This document shows positions 13,700 through 25,379 of a stretch of 64,000 nt of DNA, in pieces. Under the pieces are notes generated by a model. The model searched no databases, was not told the origin of the DNA, and saw only the letters and a program-made list of their open reading frames with translations. Within the stretch, counting starts at the first letter, position 1, and each line of letters starts with the position of its first letter. Source of the DNA: Melastoma dodecandrum. Its lineage: Eukaryota; Streptophyta; Magnoliopsida; Myrtales; Melastomataceae. The stretch lies in the NCBI GenBank assembly GCA_029817715.1, contig JARUPY010000189.1, positions 372,001 to 436,000 on the forward strand, in the 5' to 3' direction. Made by a program: the position numbers and the translations under genes.

Positions 13700-15560
13700 T
13701 GGGGAGGGTGGTTGGGGCGTCAATGTCAGTGCCAATGCCAAAGAGGATTCAAATATCTAACTTACACAAAAAAACAATAGCAACAACAAGAAGCAGTGTG
13801 ACAAACTACAAGGTGAGGTTGGGGGGGACAGTGAATTGAGATTAATATCGTTTGTAGGAATGCCATGTTATCTCTGGGAACCGGTGGACGGGGGTTTGTA
13901 AGATAAGATGGTCCTCAACACTTGTGATTTTTTCATGTGATAAACATGATATTAATACGCTCCCCCTATCCGACACACCCTCAGAGTTGCTGCCAAAACA
14001 GGTTGGAGGGGCAGACGATCGGAAGACCACAGCCACAAGAACTACCACCAAGCCTTATCTGCTGAGGGTTGACAAGATTTTCGATCTCAGGTTTAGCAGC
14101 ATCACCCACCTCTTTCCAACCCTTAATAATACGTAACTAATAAGAAAGTGGAAGTTTTTTAACTAATATTTAACTAACCAATATTTTAACTAATAACTCA
14201 AAGTTTATGGGTCCTAAACTAGCGTTCATGTGATGACATGTCTTGTTCCCAGACTTTAGGGCATGGTTAAGTCCGATTTTAGAACTCGAGACTTTAGAAT
14301 TATGTAACTCAGTGTTATTTGAAAACTGATAATATTTGTAGTGGCATTAATTTACGAATTTTAAGTTTAATCGACTTATTTTTCGTAAATTATTTCGTGG
14401 AATAATTTATTAAGTAACAATACTCTTAAATAACCACCATCTTATTTGTACTCAATAAAGTGACGAATTTTTAGTTTCGGCTTTAGTTTTCTCGTTTTAA
14501 CTAAATAAAATCATCATAGAAATTTCGTTTTCCCGCCATTCCTAACCGACTCTAACAGACTATGACTCTAACGCTTCGGGGATTTTGATTTTTTTACAGG
14601 GGCCCACCAAATAACTCACACTAGAGTATGGGCTCTGTCACTCTCCCTCCCTAAATCCGACTATATATTAGAGTTGCTCTGGTGCATTTTTGTTTTTTAG
14701 TGTAACCACTCCCCAACCAATTTCCCTTTCACCCCCCTCTTCATTCTTTCCCCTAAACTCAAACATTTCTCTTTATTTTTATCGAGAGAAACCATCGTCG
14801 GAGTAAGGAGGATCTGGTGTCCATCGTCATCAACTTCATCCGATCATCATTCAAGCAAGTCAGGCAAGCTGTTCAGCGGAAACTCCCCGAGAAACCAGGC
14901 CCTTTCTGAGCTTGTCGAAGTATTTTGAAGCAGGCCGGAGCTAAGTGTGGGAATAGGAGGATGATCCAATGTGTTCTCATCTTCTTCAATCGGCGATCAG
15001 ATATCCTATCTGAATCGGAGCCACTTCAACCTACTTCCGAAATTCGTTGATCATAGTTCTCCAAACGTCGATGGAGTTCTAAAAGATCCTTGAGGTTTGT
15101 GTAAATAAGCAGCTGGAACTTCTTCTTGTTTTTCTGTTCATCACTAGTTTACTCATAATGATAACCTTTGAATGATTGTTGAGGTTCTAAAGTGACAGCA
15201 TGTTGTCATCTGGTCGTTAGCTCCTTGCTTTTGGCTAAAAACCTATGTCCCGGGCGGATCAAAGCTGGTTGGCTGTTTATCAGGTCCTGTCGGCTTTCAC
15301 CTATGATGCAGGGCTCTTTATGGTTGTGTTGTTGGTTTAATGTTTTCCTGAAGTGTTCAGGTAGGATTGAGTTTGAAATGAGTGAACGAAATCATCTTCG
15401 ATCACTGTCATTGGCCAAAACAGGGATAGAACCCTTGCCGTTTTTTTCTCTGCTCCTCACTAACCTTTATGGCCACTGGTTTGGAATGTGTAAGTTTATT
15501 CAAGTCTCATATTTTGCTCTGCTTGCCTTAGCTGCAATCAAGTCTTGAAAACTCTGACAG
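13700..15560. other. Intergenic, AT-rich, no gene recognised
   Basis: 14100-14680 is AT-rich without long frames. 14680-15060 is pyrimidine-rich and resembles a 5' leader (TTTCTCTTTATTTTTATCG then GAGAGAAACC), but no coding exon with known homology follows before the copia RT remnant at 15567. The open frame 15192-15548 has no recognisable domain. Confidence 0.35.
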
Positions 15561-15566
15561 ATAGAA

Positions 15567-15960
15567 GTAAAGAATGTATTTCTCTACGGGGAGTTGGATC
15601 GAGCAATCTACATGGATCAACCACGAGGATTTGAAGATAAAGACCATCCCAACTACATCTGCAAGCTGAGAAAAGCATTATATAGACTGAAGCAGACGCC
15701 AAGGGTATGATATAACAAGATTACAGATTTTTACTCTATAGTGGATATACTCTCGTTGTAGCCGACACAAGCCTCTTTATCAATGTTGGAGAAGAGAAAA
15801 TTACAGCGGTGCTCGCATACGCAGATAATCTAGTCATCATAGGAGAAATTGCATAGAAATCAAGCAGAACTTTCTTTGCAGTTCCATATGAAAGAGCTTA
15901 GAGAACTGAAGCATTTCTTGAGAGTAGAAGTTGATCGAGTTTAAAAAGGCAAAGCTTGTT
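15567..15960 (+). pseudogene. Decayed copia reverse transcriptase fragment
   Basis: Across several frames the sequence reads as the middle of a copia RT: an NAFL(H/Y)G-like start ([17 protein letters not shown], about 15574-15624), then [14 protein letters not shown], a stop, and AYADNLVIIGE in place of the YVDDI catalytic box, followed by FHMKELRELKHFL. Stops and frame changes break it. No LTRs were found around it. It is not the missing RT of the first element in any way I could demonstrate. Confidence 0.75.
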
Positions 15961-17096
15961 CGTATGAAGATCGGAGAAGTGAAGACTGCAAGATAACACT
16001 GGCTCTCCTTACTTCGGGTGTCAGACAGTTTCAACAATCACAACACAGACAATGCACGATGGGAGAAAAGGGAGATTTAATGAATGCACTAACCCATATG
16101 ATGAATGAATTATATGATCAGGGTCACCAAATTGATCGGAGACAAGCGAGCTTTAATTCTGGAGAGAGGATTCAACACCCATACTCGAAGGTGGTCATCA
16201 CTAATTGCACCCTGCTGGAATGACAAACAAGTCTATATCTCCTTTTCTTTTTTGGAAGACAACCATCAGCACACTGTCAACAAATTTTTTGGAACTACCA
16301 TGTCATGAAAGCTCTGTGAACCACATTCCTTTGCCGCGTCAGGAAGTATATTGTCAATGATCTGAATCTCCTCCGCTTCTGCTCATTCCCCGGCATAATC
16401 ACTTTCATGGATCTTACTTTAACCCAATAATGCTGCCCAGTTCGGCTAGCTAGATCTATTTGTTGACTTCCTTCGATTTTGATTCAAGAAGCATCTTCCT
16501 TACTGAATTGACCAGATGCACCTTCTCACAATCTTATCCATAACGTAATGGTGCATGCATCTGTTGTTAAACAAATTAATTCAGAACTGTTCTCAGGCAT
16601 CATGTGTCGGAGAAAGATGAGAAGGCATTGACAAGTAATGTCACGCTGGAATTGTGTCTGAAAAACCATCTGAAAGAGTGGACGTGAGTTCCTGTCTAGA
16701 GATCTCGTCTGCCAGTTTATATCGGCATGCAAGGGTAGTATCACCGCCAGTTTAGATCTTCATCCTGAGATCTTGTATAAAAACCAGTTGCTGTTCCAGC
16801 TTCTCGTTATATTTGTTCACAGGAGCATTCAAACTACCAAATGCATAAAACCGTACGATTTTCCCGAACGGTGGCAACTAAACACGAGGGTTGCGCTCGT
16901 TGCAACGGCCGGAGGGAAAAATACGAGGTACTTTATTGCTTAGTCTGGCTTTTATGGTCCCTGCTTTTTCAGGGACAGAAGGGGTAGAGAAAATGGGCTC
17001 TTTCCATTGTCCAAGCAAGATTGGTTGGATTGGCATGCTTCTGTTGCTGCTCTGCCCTAGGATGTACCAGGTCTGTAGCCGTTGTTAATTCCAGGT

Positions 17097-17276
17097 ACCA
17101 GAGGATATTTTGTTCCGGCAATTTCAGCGATCGAAGAGGATGGTTGGCTTTTCCTTGAAGACCCAGGAGCATCTTCTTCTGTTTCTGCTTCATCATCAGA
17201 CAAAGCAGCACTTTTGAAGCAAGAATCAGCATCTGTCCGAGAATGGTTTAGGAGAAAAGAACAGTGCCCAACATAA
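17097..17276 (+). other. Possible terminal exon of an unrecognised gene
   Basis: After a possible acceptor (AATTCCAG) the frame reads RGYFVPAISAIEEDGWLFLE, then a Ser-rich stretch, then ASVREWFRRKEQCPT and TAA at 17274-17276. Codon choice and composition look protein-like. I found no upstream exon with clear support and do not recognise the family. It may be a gene remnant. Confidence 0.3.
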
Positions 17277-17962
17277 GGCCAGTGCCATTTCTAACAGCAA
17301 GGAAAGATAGCCGGGGAAATTGTTTGTGTTGGGAAGTAGTCGTTAACTTAACGTCGGCAGATGATTGCAAGAACTCGCAACTGTATAAGCAAAGAAAAAT
17401 GACCTTTAAATCGATCAGCCAAAACTGGCAGCAAGTTTGGAGGAAACTGAGACTGGCGCACTTGTCGTTGCAGGTGTAGTTAATCGGCGCAGCGGAGTAG
17501 CTGTTGTAAGTGTTCTTTTTGTGGAATGAATTCAGTGTTGTTGTTTGCTTGCTTTTGTTCTTCCCACACTCTTTTAGGGTGTTTGGCGACTGACATTTTC
17601 GTATGCTAACTCTTTAACAGAACCGAGGGTCCATCAAGGGCACCAGCCGTGGCTCCTGCGTTTTCTCCTCTGCTAGGATTAACATCCACACATTTCCAAC
17701 CATTCGCATTGTCAGAACACCATGTAGACATTTTGTTGACAATTACCGGACTCATATTCTGTCCTTATTCTAGATTCCAGCTAGTCCCACCATCATCATC
17801 TCCACTTTGATTACATCAGTGCACAGTTTAAATACCAATCAACTAAGACTTATCATAAAATCAATTCTAAGGCGAACATAGTCTCATCTCCAACTAGGAG
17901 ACTTCAAAGTAAAGGACTGCGAATCAAGTAGGCTGCAGTCCAGCGATAAACGTGGCCTCTCC

Positions 17963-18311
17963 CTACGACTGAGGTGGCCTCGGGATGTGGCGGTTGTTCG
18001 CTCCTGATCCCGGGTAGTCGTTGAGCTCGAGATCCGTCCTTCCACCTTTCTGTTGTTCCCCTGGCGTTTGATGTTCCACAGTCATGTCTGCAACAACAGC
18101 TCCACCTCCTGTGGTACACCGAATATTATACACAATCATCGATCAGGGGATCAACTAGATTAAACTGAAAGGTGCAAAGGGAGGATTCATGATTACTTGC
18201 ATCGGGCAAAGCACCGGAGAGGAAAATGAAATGGGAAATCCCAAGTGAGATTAGGACAAGGACAAGGACTACCCGGGGAAGAACCATACTTGTTCCTACC
18301 ATGGACTTCAT
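17963..18311 (-). CDS. PSY/RaxX-like sulfated peptide precursor
   Basis: Two exons (18197-18311 and 17963-18108) join in phase to 87 codons (86 aa). The N-terminus MKSMVGTSMVLPRVVLVLVL is a signal peptide with hydrophobic core to about residue 34. Near the C-terminus is DLELNDYPGSGANNRHIPRP, ending 2-4 residues later. This matches the PSY family pattern Asp-Tyr-x4-Ala-Asn-x2-His-x-Pro; the Tyr after Asp is the one sulfated by TPST in PSY1, and bacterial RaxX mimics it. Such peptides are secreted and promote cell expansion through receptor kinases. The start at 18311 is preferred over an in-frame ATG at 18371 because a TATAAAA lies between them. The hormone identity is inferred from the motif alone. 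Confidence 0.75.
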
Positions 18312-18346
18312 ATTGATACTTCGAGAAACTAAAGGACCCAGTTCAG

Positions 18347-18354
18347 TTTTTATA
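18347..18354 (-). promoter_or_regulatory. TATA box of the PSY-like gene
   Basis: Minus-strand TATAAAA lies about 36-43 bp upstream of the ATG at 18311. This leaves room for only a very short leader and rules out the upstream in-frame ATG at 18371. Confidence 0.5.
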
Positions 18355-18379
18355 CTTGGGGCTCGTCCCAACCAAGAAA

Positions 18380-20040
18380 AATTCAGAAACGTGAAGAAAG
18401 GCTTGGAGAAATTAGGATGGTGGGCTCTGTGACCTACACAACTTTTGAGTGGAGGACATGTGAGGGCGAGAGATGAGGAGGATCCTTACAAGATCTTGTG
18501 AATCGTTGAACTTTGTCTAAAACAATACCAAAATGGCAGAGGGGGGAAGTGATATTTTGTTTGTGGGTGTGATTTGTGGTTGGGGTAATGGTGCACATCA
18601 AATAGAATTTCATTCACACAAGTTAATTTGTAGTGGGGAGAAAAAAGGTGGGTACAACACAAGCACACAGGGGGTAAAAAATGTGGAAGGTGACGTGATG
18701 ATATAAGGGCAATGTCAATTGATTTTGATGGCGTCTCAAGGTAGTGGGAACAGTGGATTCCTTCCATTTCCTTCTTCAAAATAAGAATATCATTGAAGTG
18801 GTAATGACATCTGGGTGATTTCATTTCCCTGACCCACAATGATGCCAGGAATGCAGTCACTTCAGAACCCATGATTCTGGCCCATTTCAGTCTCACATGA
18901 AGCCCAATGGGCCCAAACACAATGAGCCTGAGATTGGATAATTCCATACCTAGTAATCTATCATTAGGTTGCCAACAAGTCATCTTGGCAGAGGCACCGA
19001 CTATACAATAGAAAGGATTTTGTTAACGGGTTTAGGGTTTAAGAGGTCGTTTTAAATTTAGTAAACTAACATATATATATTTCTGTTAATTATATTTAAT
19101 GATTTTACTATTCCTATCTCTTAATCGTGTCCGACACCCGTTAACAAAACCCATAATAAAATACCCCAATTAAAACAAAATTAGGACCCATCAAAGACGA
19201 CTCCAATCCGTCCTTATCTAGCCGCCCCCTATCACACAAAGTAACTTTAATCCAAAAGAACAAAAGTAATTAGCCCTTAATCACCCCCCCACAACTTAAC
19301 TTCCTCCCAAAGTATCTTCTTTTTTTTTTTCTAGCCAATCCCATTCGATGACTTCCGTGGAATGGAATCGACCCGTGTGTGTATGTGTTTGTGTGTGGAC
19401 CGGACAAGAGGAGCTATTATTACAACGATGCTTCTCTTACCTTTCTTATCCGATATGTCCTTTTTTCTTCCTCAACTGGGGTTAGAACTAGAATCTTATC
19501 CGCATGAGTTTAAGCCTCAGAACCAATGTCCCCCACACACGCACAAAATAATTTAAAAAGGGCAAGTTAAATTGTGTCCAAGAGTTATAATTGGAGGTGT
19601 CGTGAAGTGAACAGATAGATAGCTTTTGGAGGATGATATTTTCGGGTGTCCTTAGATCAATAAGATTAGGAGGAGGAGTACGTCAGTTCTGGTCCAAGGA
19701 AAAGGTTGGGAAAAGAATGAGAGGACAGACAAGCAACGACAACAATAGAGGGGAAGGAAGAAGGAAAGATCTAAAAGGTGGCCACATAAACATGTGGTCG
19801 GAAACGAAGGCCTAGAGCTGACGTGGCGTAGAGTCCTTTTTTTGCCCCTCCTCTCTTCTACTCCAAGCCCAACTTTTTTTCTTCCTTTCCAGCTTTTCGG
19901 ACAGGATCTAAAACTTGAATCACAGCACTTTCCACACCCCCCTGCCAACCTCACCAGCTTAACTAAAAAGATTTTCAGAACCCCTCTTACTTTTACCTCT
20001 TCCTACTCCCATCAGATTCTTGATTGGATTCCTGCCGACG
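18380..20040. other. Intergenic and CDF promoter/leader region
   Basis: A 165-codon minus frame (18486-18983) has no recognisable domain and a non-coding look. 19020-19330 is AT-rich. 19840-20040 is pyrimidine-rich and probably contains the 5' leader of the Dof gene. Confidence 0.35.
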
Positions 20041-20047
20041 AGAAGAA

Positions 20048-21443
20048 ATGCAGGAAATCGAGGACCCCTGGATCAAGCTCTTCGGTAGGAAGATACCCTT
20101 GTCCGCCGATGCCGATTGTGAGCTGAAGTGGATGGAGGAGGCAGAAGGAGAAGCAGGGGACGCCGAGGAAGAAACAGAGCAGGTGAAAAGCTTGCAACTT
20201 GGTGATTGAATATTGTTTACTTTTTCCTTTCGAGGGTGACACTGTGCTTGTTTTAGCGAGTGGATAAATGGGTAGGTGATTGATTTTTCCGAGGATTCCT
20301 GTTCTTATAGAGTTCGGAGGAACCAGGGGGAGGTGATTGGTTCTGGGGGATTAATACTCTCTGTTTTCAGTTCTTGGGTGGATTGAACCTTCGGTATGAT
20401 TAATTGATTGATTCGTCCTCTTTTGTCGCCGAATATGCCAGGGAGATGATATTGACGCACAGTCACAATCTGAAGCAAGGTCGGTCTATGGAGAAGGAGC
20501 AGGCGAGTCTGGAGTCCCTAATTCGATGAAGGAATCGAGCAAGCGTTGTGATTCTCAGGGGAAAAAATTGAAGAAGCCGGATAAGATCCTGCCATGCCCA
20601 CGATGCGACAGCATGGACACCAAGTTCTGCTATTACAACAACTACAACGTGAACCAACCCCGGCATTTCTGCAGGGCGTGTCAGAGGTACTGGACTGCAG
20701 GAGGGATGATGAGGAACATGCCAGTGGGAGCCGGCAGGAGAAAGAACAAGAGTGCGGCCTGCCATTACCGCCACATCATTATCTCCGGAGCTCTCGATGG
20801 GGCCAAGACCGACGTTCCAAGTTCTGTCCTCAGATTTGGGTTGGATATTGAAAAGCAGGGAGAGGATTGCTCCTCCAGTGCATCTTCCATCACAATCTCA
20901 AACTCAGCCGACAGAGGAAGCAGGAGTTTCGCGCCAGACAGAAGCACTCCGAATCACAAAGGAACAGCTCCCCAGTTTCCCTACATTTCTAGTTTTCCTT
21001 GGCCTTATCCATGGAGTCCTCCAGCTCCTTCACAAGGATTCTGCCCCACGGCAGCATTCTGGACATGGAATATCCCTTTCGTTTTGTCGCAGCAGCCATC
21101 TTCGATGAATGACAACATAACAGGTATCCCAAGTGCCGATTCAGCAATAACTCCAGCAAAGCGTTCAAGTGACACCCAACCAGAGCTCGACTCCCCAAAA
21201 CAAGCAAATGGTTGCCTGGTTGTCCCCAAGATACGACGCATGGACAATCCAGACGAAGCAGCAAAGTGTTCAATATGGGCATCATTAGGAATCAAGCACG
21301 ACGCCAACATCAAGGGATCAGCATCGTCCGGCGGCTTCTTGCCAATGGGATCAGGAAAAGTTCGAGAAGGCGAAAAGCTCCCAGCATTACAAGCTAATCC
21401 GGCAGCCTTATCTAGATCCCTCAACTTTCATGAGAATAATTGA
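20048..21443 (+). CDS. CDF: Cycling Dof factor (CDF) transcription factor
   Basis: Two exons (20048-20182, 20442-21443) join in phase to 379 codons (378 aa). The start [18 protein letters not shown] matches the CDF N-terminal motif [10 protein letters not shown]. The Dof zinc finger spans about residues 93-140: [20 protein letters not shown], then the second CxxC in [10 protein letters not shown], then [10 protein letters not shown]. The C-terminus holds the CDF motifs [10 protein letters not shown] and [14 protein letters not shown], which in Arabidopsis CDF1 mediate binding of FKF1 and GIGANTEA. CDFs bind AAAG sites in the nucleus and repress CONSTANS and FT; they are degraded in long-day afternoons. 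The exon structure (short first exon, then all domains) is the usual one. Which CDF paralogue it is cannot be told. Confidence 0.95.
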
Positions 21444-21449
21444 ATCAGT

Positions 21450-23330
21450 TTTTCTTTTTGCAGTAATGTGGGAGTGTAGTGATTGATGCATATTGGACAC
21501 AGTACTTAAACTAAAGTGTCCTTAACTTTTTGTTCCTTTTCTTTTGTCTTAATTCATGAACTGTGATGAAATCAGTCATAGACATGGTAATAAGAGGGCA
21601 CACACTCTCTGGTCCCACTCTATGTAAGATAAACTAAACAAAAAGACTGATAAAGGAGTTGGCCCTTATTACCTTTGGAAAGTGCCCAAAAGATGGTATG
21701 ACCTGATCTTGCCCTGTGAACCAAACAACTTAATTTTGGCCAGGCAAAGGAAGGGTGAGATTCAACCAAAGTAATTGAATGGGAGGTGGGCTCCCCCCTG
21801 ATCTTTTTCCAGGTAGCATTTTCATCCTATCCTTAATGCCCTTGTCTTGATCAAGCAAGTTGCTGTGGGGGATGACAACAGTCCCATTAAAACCAACAAA
21901 TGGATCAATTGGCCTGTTTCTGTCCCATTGTAAATATTCTCCTGATGGCTCTGGGCAAAACTATGCCATCGCCTTGTCGACGAGGGGGGACATTTCCGTT
22001 TGAATCCGCAGAGTTGCTTGAGAAGATAATTCCAGAAGAGCAGACTTGGAAATGTTTATGGAAGAAAAAAAGGAACTGAATCTTAGTTAAAAGCAAGTGA
22101 TATTTTATGGTGTGAAGCAAATACAGACCACAACTTTGGTTTTGAAGACAATGAAAAGGGCCCCCTCAGTGTCGATTGATGATGGGCTACCTGAATTCTC
22201 AAAACCCCACCAACACTTTCTTGAATAGTGTACAAAGTTAATGATAGATTTTGCCTCTCCTCTGTTCAAACTGATCAAACATCGCAGAAATAGACAGCCA
22301 CCTACTTTTCTCCCCTCCCACCTACCTTGCCTATTTGTAGTTTTACCTTACCTGACCTCAGGGCATTTCACTCAAATCATACGCATTAAAGCTTGAAGAA
22401 GAGATATACAAATAATAGCAGGGCTGGTAGAAGGATCAAAGGGTGCTTGCTGGCAGCTATCCGGGCCATGTTTTCATTCTCAGAACAATGCCGACAATGC
22501 CTTACCTAAGGGAATTCTGAACTTACATATACTTTGGCTGCTAAGATGCCACATGGAGCATGCCGCTACCGGAGTCACCCTGGCCTTGAGCATGCTCGAC
22601 AAGGTCAGCCATCAGCTGCCAATCCAGGGACGCGCTCGCCCTGTGCTTGGATGCAGTTCTGATCTTCCTCTCTCTCATCTGAACTCCATAGTTACCTTTT
22701 GTGAACAGGACCTTTATGGCAAAGATCCCATGAAGTATATTTTGAAGCCAGCGAGGATCATCGTCATAGTGATGTGGCATCCCTGGCACTAGCCCTGGGA
22801 TAACGAGAATCCTTGTCTAGACTACGTGCATGAAAAAGGGTTGAACATCCAAGGATACTGTATGTTAGCTAATATATTACGTCTCGTGGCAATTGAATCG
22901 GCCTATTAGCTCAACCAATGTTCCTGCATGAGCAAACTGCCATCATTATCTTAATTTCATTATTCTTACAAACTCCTTATCTTTGGTTGCTTGCCGAAAG
23001 TGTTACTTTAATTAGAATTTGCATCACAGTACCTTTCCTTTTATTAAAGTATTACTATTTTTCTGTGAAAGTGAAAAATTCCCCTGCAGCAACCAATTCA
23101 CCACTAAAGTTTCCCTTATCAAACTGCTTTGCCTTGTCCAGAACAGCCTTTTTCTAACTATTCCTGCTCCATTGAGCTGGCGCTTACACCCCATCACTTT
23201 GATCTGAGAGATCTGGTGATTCTCCAACTGGGTTACGATGGAAGTTAAATAATAAACCGTTCACACCTGTTTTCTGTTTATCTATAAAGAAGTCTTATCC
23301 TTGAGAGGATGACAAGAAACAAAGGATCGA
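21450..23330. other. Intergenic, no gene recognised
   Basis: The minus frame 22541-22789 (82 codons, MPGMPHHYDDDPRWLQNILH at its start) has somewhat protein-like composition but no family that I know. Everything else is short frames. Confidence 0.35.
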
Positions 23331-23333
23331 AAG

Positions 23334-24122
23334 ATGGAGATAAGAGGGTTGCTTGACCTCGAGAAGCAGTATGCATTCTACAAGGCATATCACAGGGACC
23401 CTGTCAATATCCTGCTGCACAGGCTGTTTGTATGGCCGGTTGTCTTCACCTTTCTTTTGCTCCTATACTTCACACCTTGTGTGTCCCAGTTTCCGTTGCT
23501 GGGATCCCTCTTCCTACCCCTTCACTTACTGACGAGCCATGGGTTGTTCCTGAATCTTGGATTCCTGCTGGTTTTGCTGTTTGTTGTCATTGACCTTTGC
23601 CTTGACAAGAAAGCCGGTTCATTGGCTGCGGTTTTATGTTTGGCTTGTTGGGTCGGGTCTAGTTTTCTTGCGAGAAGACTGGGGTTCTTGTGGGCTTGGA
23701 AGGTTGTTCTGGTGTCGCAGTTGGTTTGCTGGACAGGAGAGGCACTTGGGCATGCGTTGTTCGAGGTTCGATGAGATTTCTATTACCACCCTTGCTTTGC
23801 TTTATCACTTAATTAGCATTTTAACATCATGAAGCTGTGTCATGCTCCAACAGAAGCGTGCTCCGTCAGACAACATTCTTCAAGCTTTTCTGACAACTCC
23901 TTTCCTCGTGTTGCTGGAGGCAAGCTCCCTGTTTTTTTCGCCATACATTCTTCTTGGTCTTTCTTCCTTCTTACTAAGCTCAAAGCTATTTGGCCTTTGA
24001 TCCAGGTTCTTCAAACCACATTCCACTATGAACCCTATGAAGGATTCAATGCAAGCGTGAGAATGAAGATGGAAGCCCAGATCAAGGAATGGGAGGAGAA
24101 ACAACAGCGCAAAACCATGTAG
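23334..24122 (+). CDS. Mpo1-like (DUF962) 2-hydroxy fatty acid dioxygenase
   Basis: Three exons (23334-23765, 23854-23919, 24006-24122), all phase 0, give 205 codons (204 aa). The family (yeast Mpo1/YGL010w) is ER-membrane Fe(II) dioxygenases that shorten 2-hydroxy fatty acids by alpha-oxidation in phytosphingosine breakdown. Seen here are the N-terminal YHRDPVNILLHRLFVWP (His-x5-Asn-x3-His), at least four hydrophobic segments between residues 30 and 140, GEALGHALFE near the end of exon 1, and VLQTTFHYEPYEGFNASV at the start of exon 3. The charged tail (KEWEEKQQRKTM) lacks the KKxx ER signal. The intron after exon 2 has a GC donor (GAG then GCAAGC); exon 2 (KRAPSDNILQAFLTTPF) is required for the family sequence, so this site is probably real. 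Confidence 0.88.
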
Positions 24123-24636
24123 ATATTTACATATCATATGGTTTTTATTGACTACCTGAAAGGCGTGGCCTCGTTGTATCTTCAACTCTAGGTCGAGGAT
24201 TCCGGGTTTCTTTTTATTTAATCCTATCTAGTTTGAGTTTACCATCGAGTGTTGCACAAATTCAAAACCCATGTACAAACTGAATGACTCACTCAGTTAG
24301 ATGCAACATCTAGCTGAAGTTACAAACAAAGAACTGATGCAAGTTGCAACAGGCAACAAAGCTAACAAAACCACAATAGCAATTAATGACCTGAACCCGT
24401 CATAACTTGGTATTTAGCAATTCTAATCCAACAAATATAACCAGTATAAGCCTAGATTAACCTAACTACAGATTCTAGGAATGCGATTGCGAAGGCGGGA
24501 TTTTGAATGGGTTCTTGCCGGCAGTTTAATCAACAAATCCCTCCGTAGCCATTGTAACCTACAGCCCTGGTCACCAATTCTCGCGATTGGCTTTCAGAAT
24601 GGACGAATCACTTCCCTTTGATCATGGAGCGTTGCA

Positions 24637-25358
24637 TCAATTTGGCAGTCGAGAAGCTAAATCCTTGTGCTTAGCCAGTAGCACCTCGTTCATCTGAGCA
24701 ATCTGATGCAGCAGCTGCTTTATTTTCTGCAGTCAAATGGTAGTGTGAAAATTAGTTTCTAGAGACACATTTCGACAAGCAGTCAGCGTGAAATCCTAAT
24801 TCTGAAAACCCTGACCTCATCCTGTTCCCGAATTATCCACACCATCCTCATCCACCGTCGTCGAAACCTAATCCTGACGTACAACCACCATATCCACGCG
24901 GCAACAGCCGCGAATGCCCCGATTGACCAGAAAACTCTTCTCTTTCCGTCTATTACCACTACGGAGCGGAATACCCCAAGAACCTTCGAGCGAATCAGTC
25001 CGATACCAATCCGAAGCCATCCAGGGAGAATGAGTCCCGGAACGGTGACCTGGATCGGCGGTTTGGGAGCACAGGGGTCGTCATATTCTTCTTCCTCCTC
25101 CCCTTCGGCGTCGGAATACGAGGATGATGCTGAGGAAGACGACGAGGGAGGCGACTGGAAGAAATTGGACGCGGAGGAGGATGACGATAGGGTGGAAAGG
25201 GAAGGCACCGGCGTAGGGAGGGGGTGAAGGTTCTCGTGTTTGCTTGGGGGGAATACGGCGTAGTCTTCCGACGCCTTCGAGAAAGCGAACTCGGCGTCGG
25301 CGGCGGCGGACTCCGATCCGTCGCCCATCGCCGACGACGTCGTGTCCTTTCTCGTCAT
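24637..25358 (-). CDS. Plant-specific single-pass membrane protein, unknown function
   Basis: Two exons (24816-25358 and 24637-24726) join in phase to 211 codons (210 aa). The first half is Ser/Pro-rich with an acidic block (DAEGEEEEEYDDPCAPKPP). Then follows VTVPGLILPGWLRIGIGLI, one hydrophobic segment FWSIGAFAAVAAWIWWLYV (about residues 143-161), a very basic stretch (RIRFRRRWMRM), and a C-terminal heptad-like helix KIKQLLHQIAQMNEVLLAKH. A second in-frame ATG ten codons on (25328) could be the true start. I know similar uncharacterised plant proteins but no function. Confidence 0.75.
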
Positions 25359-25379
25359 TTTGGAGGCGAGCCGGGGGAA

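Noticed and set aside
18486..18983. 165-codon minus-strand open frame
   Set aside because: No domain, signal or family resemblance; composition (many Cys, His, Trp in the antisense of GT-rich DNA) looks non-coding.
22541..22789. 82-codon minus-strand frame
   Set aside because: Composition is somewhat protein-like, but no family, promoter or splice evidence; kept only as a note in the intergenic entry.
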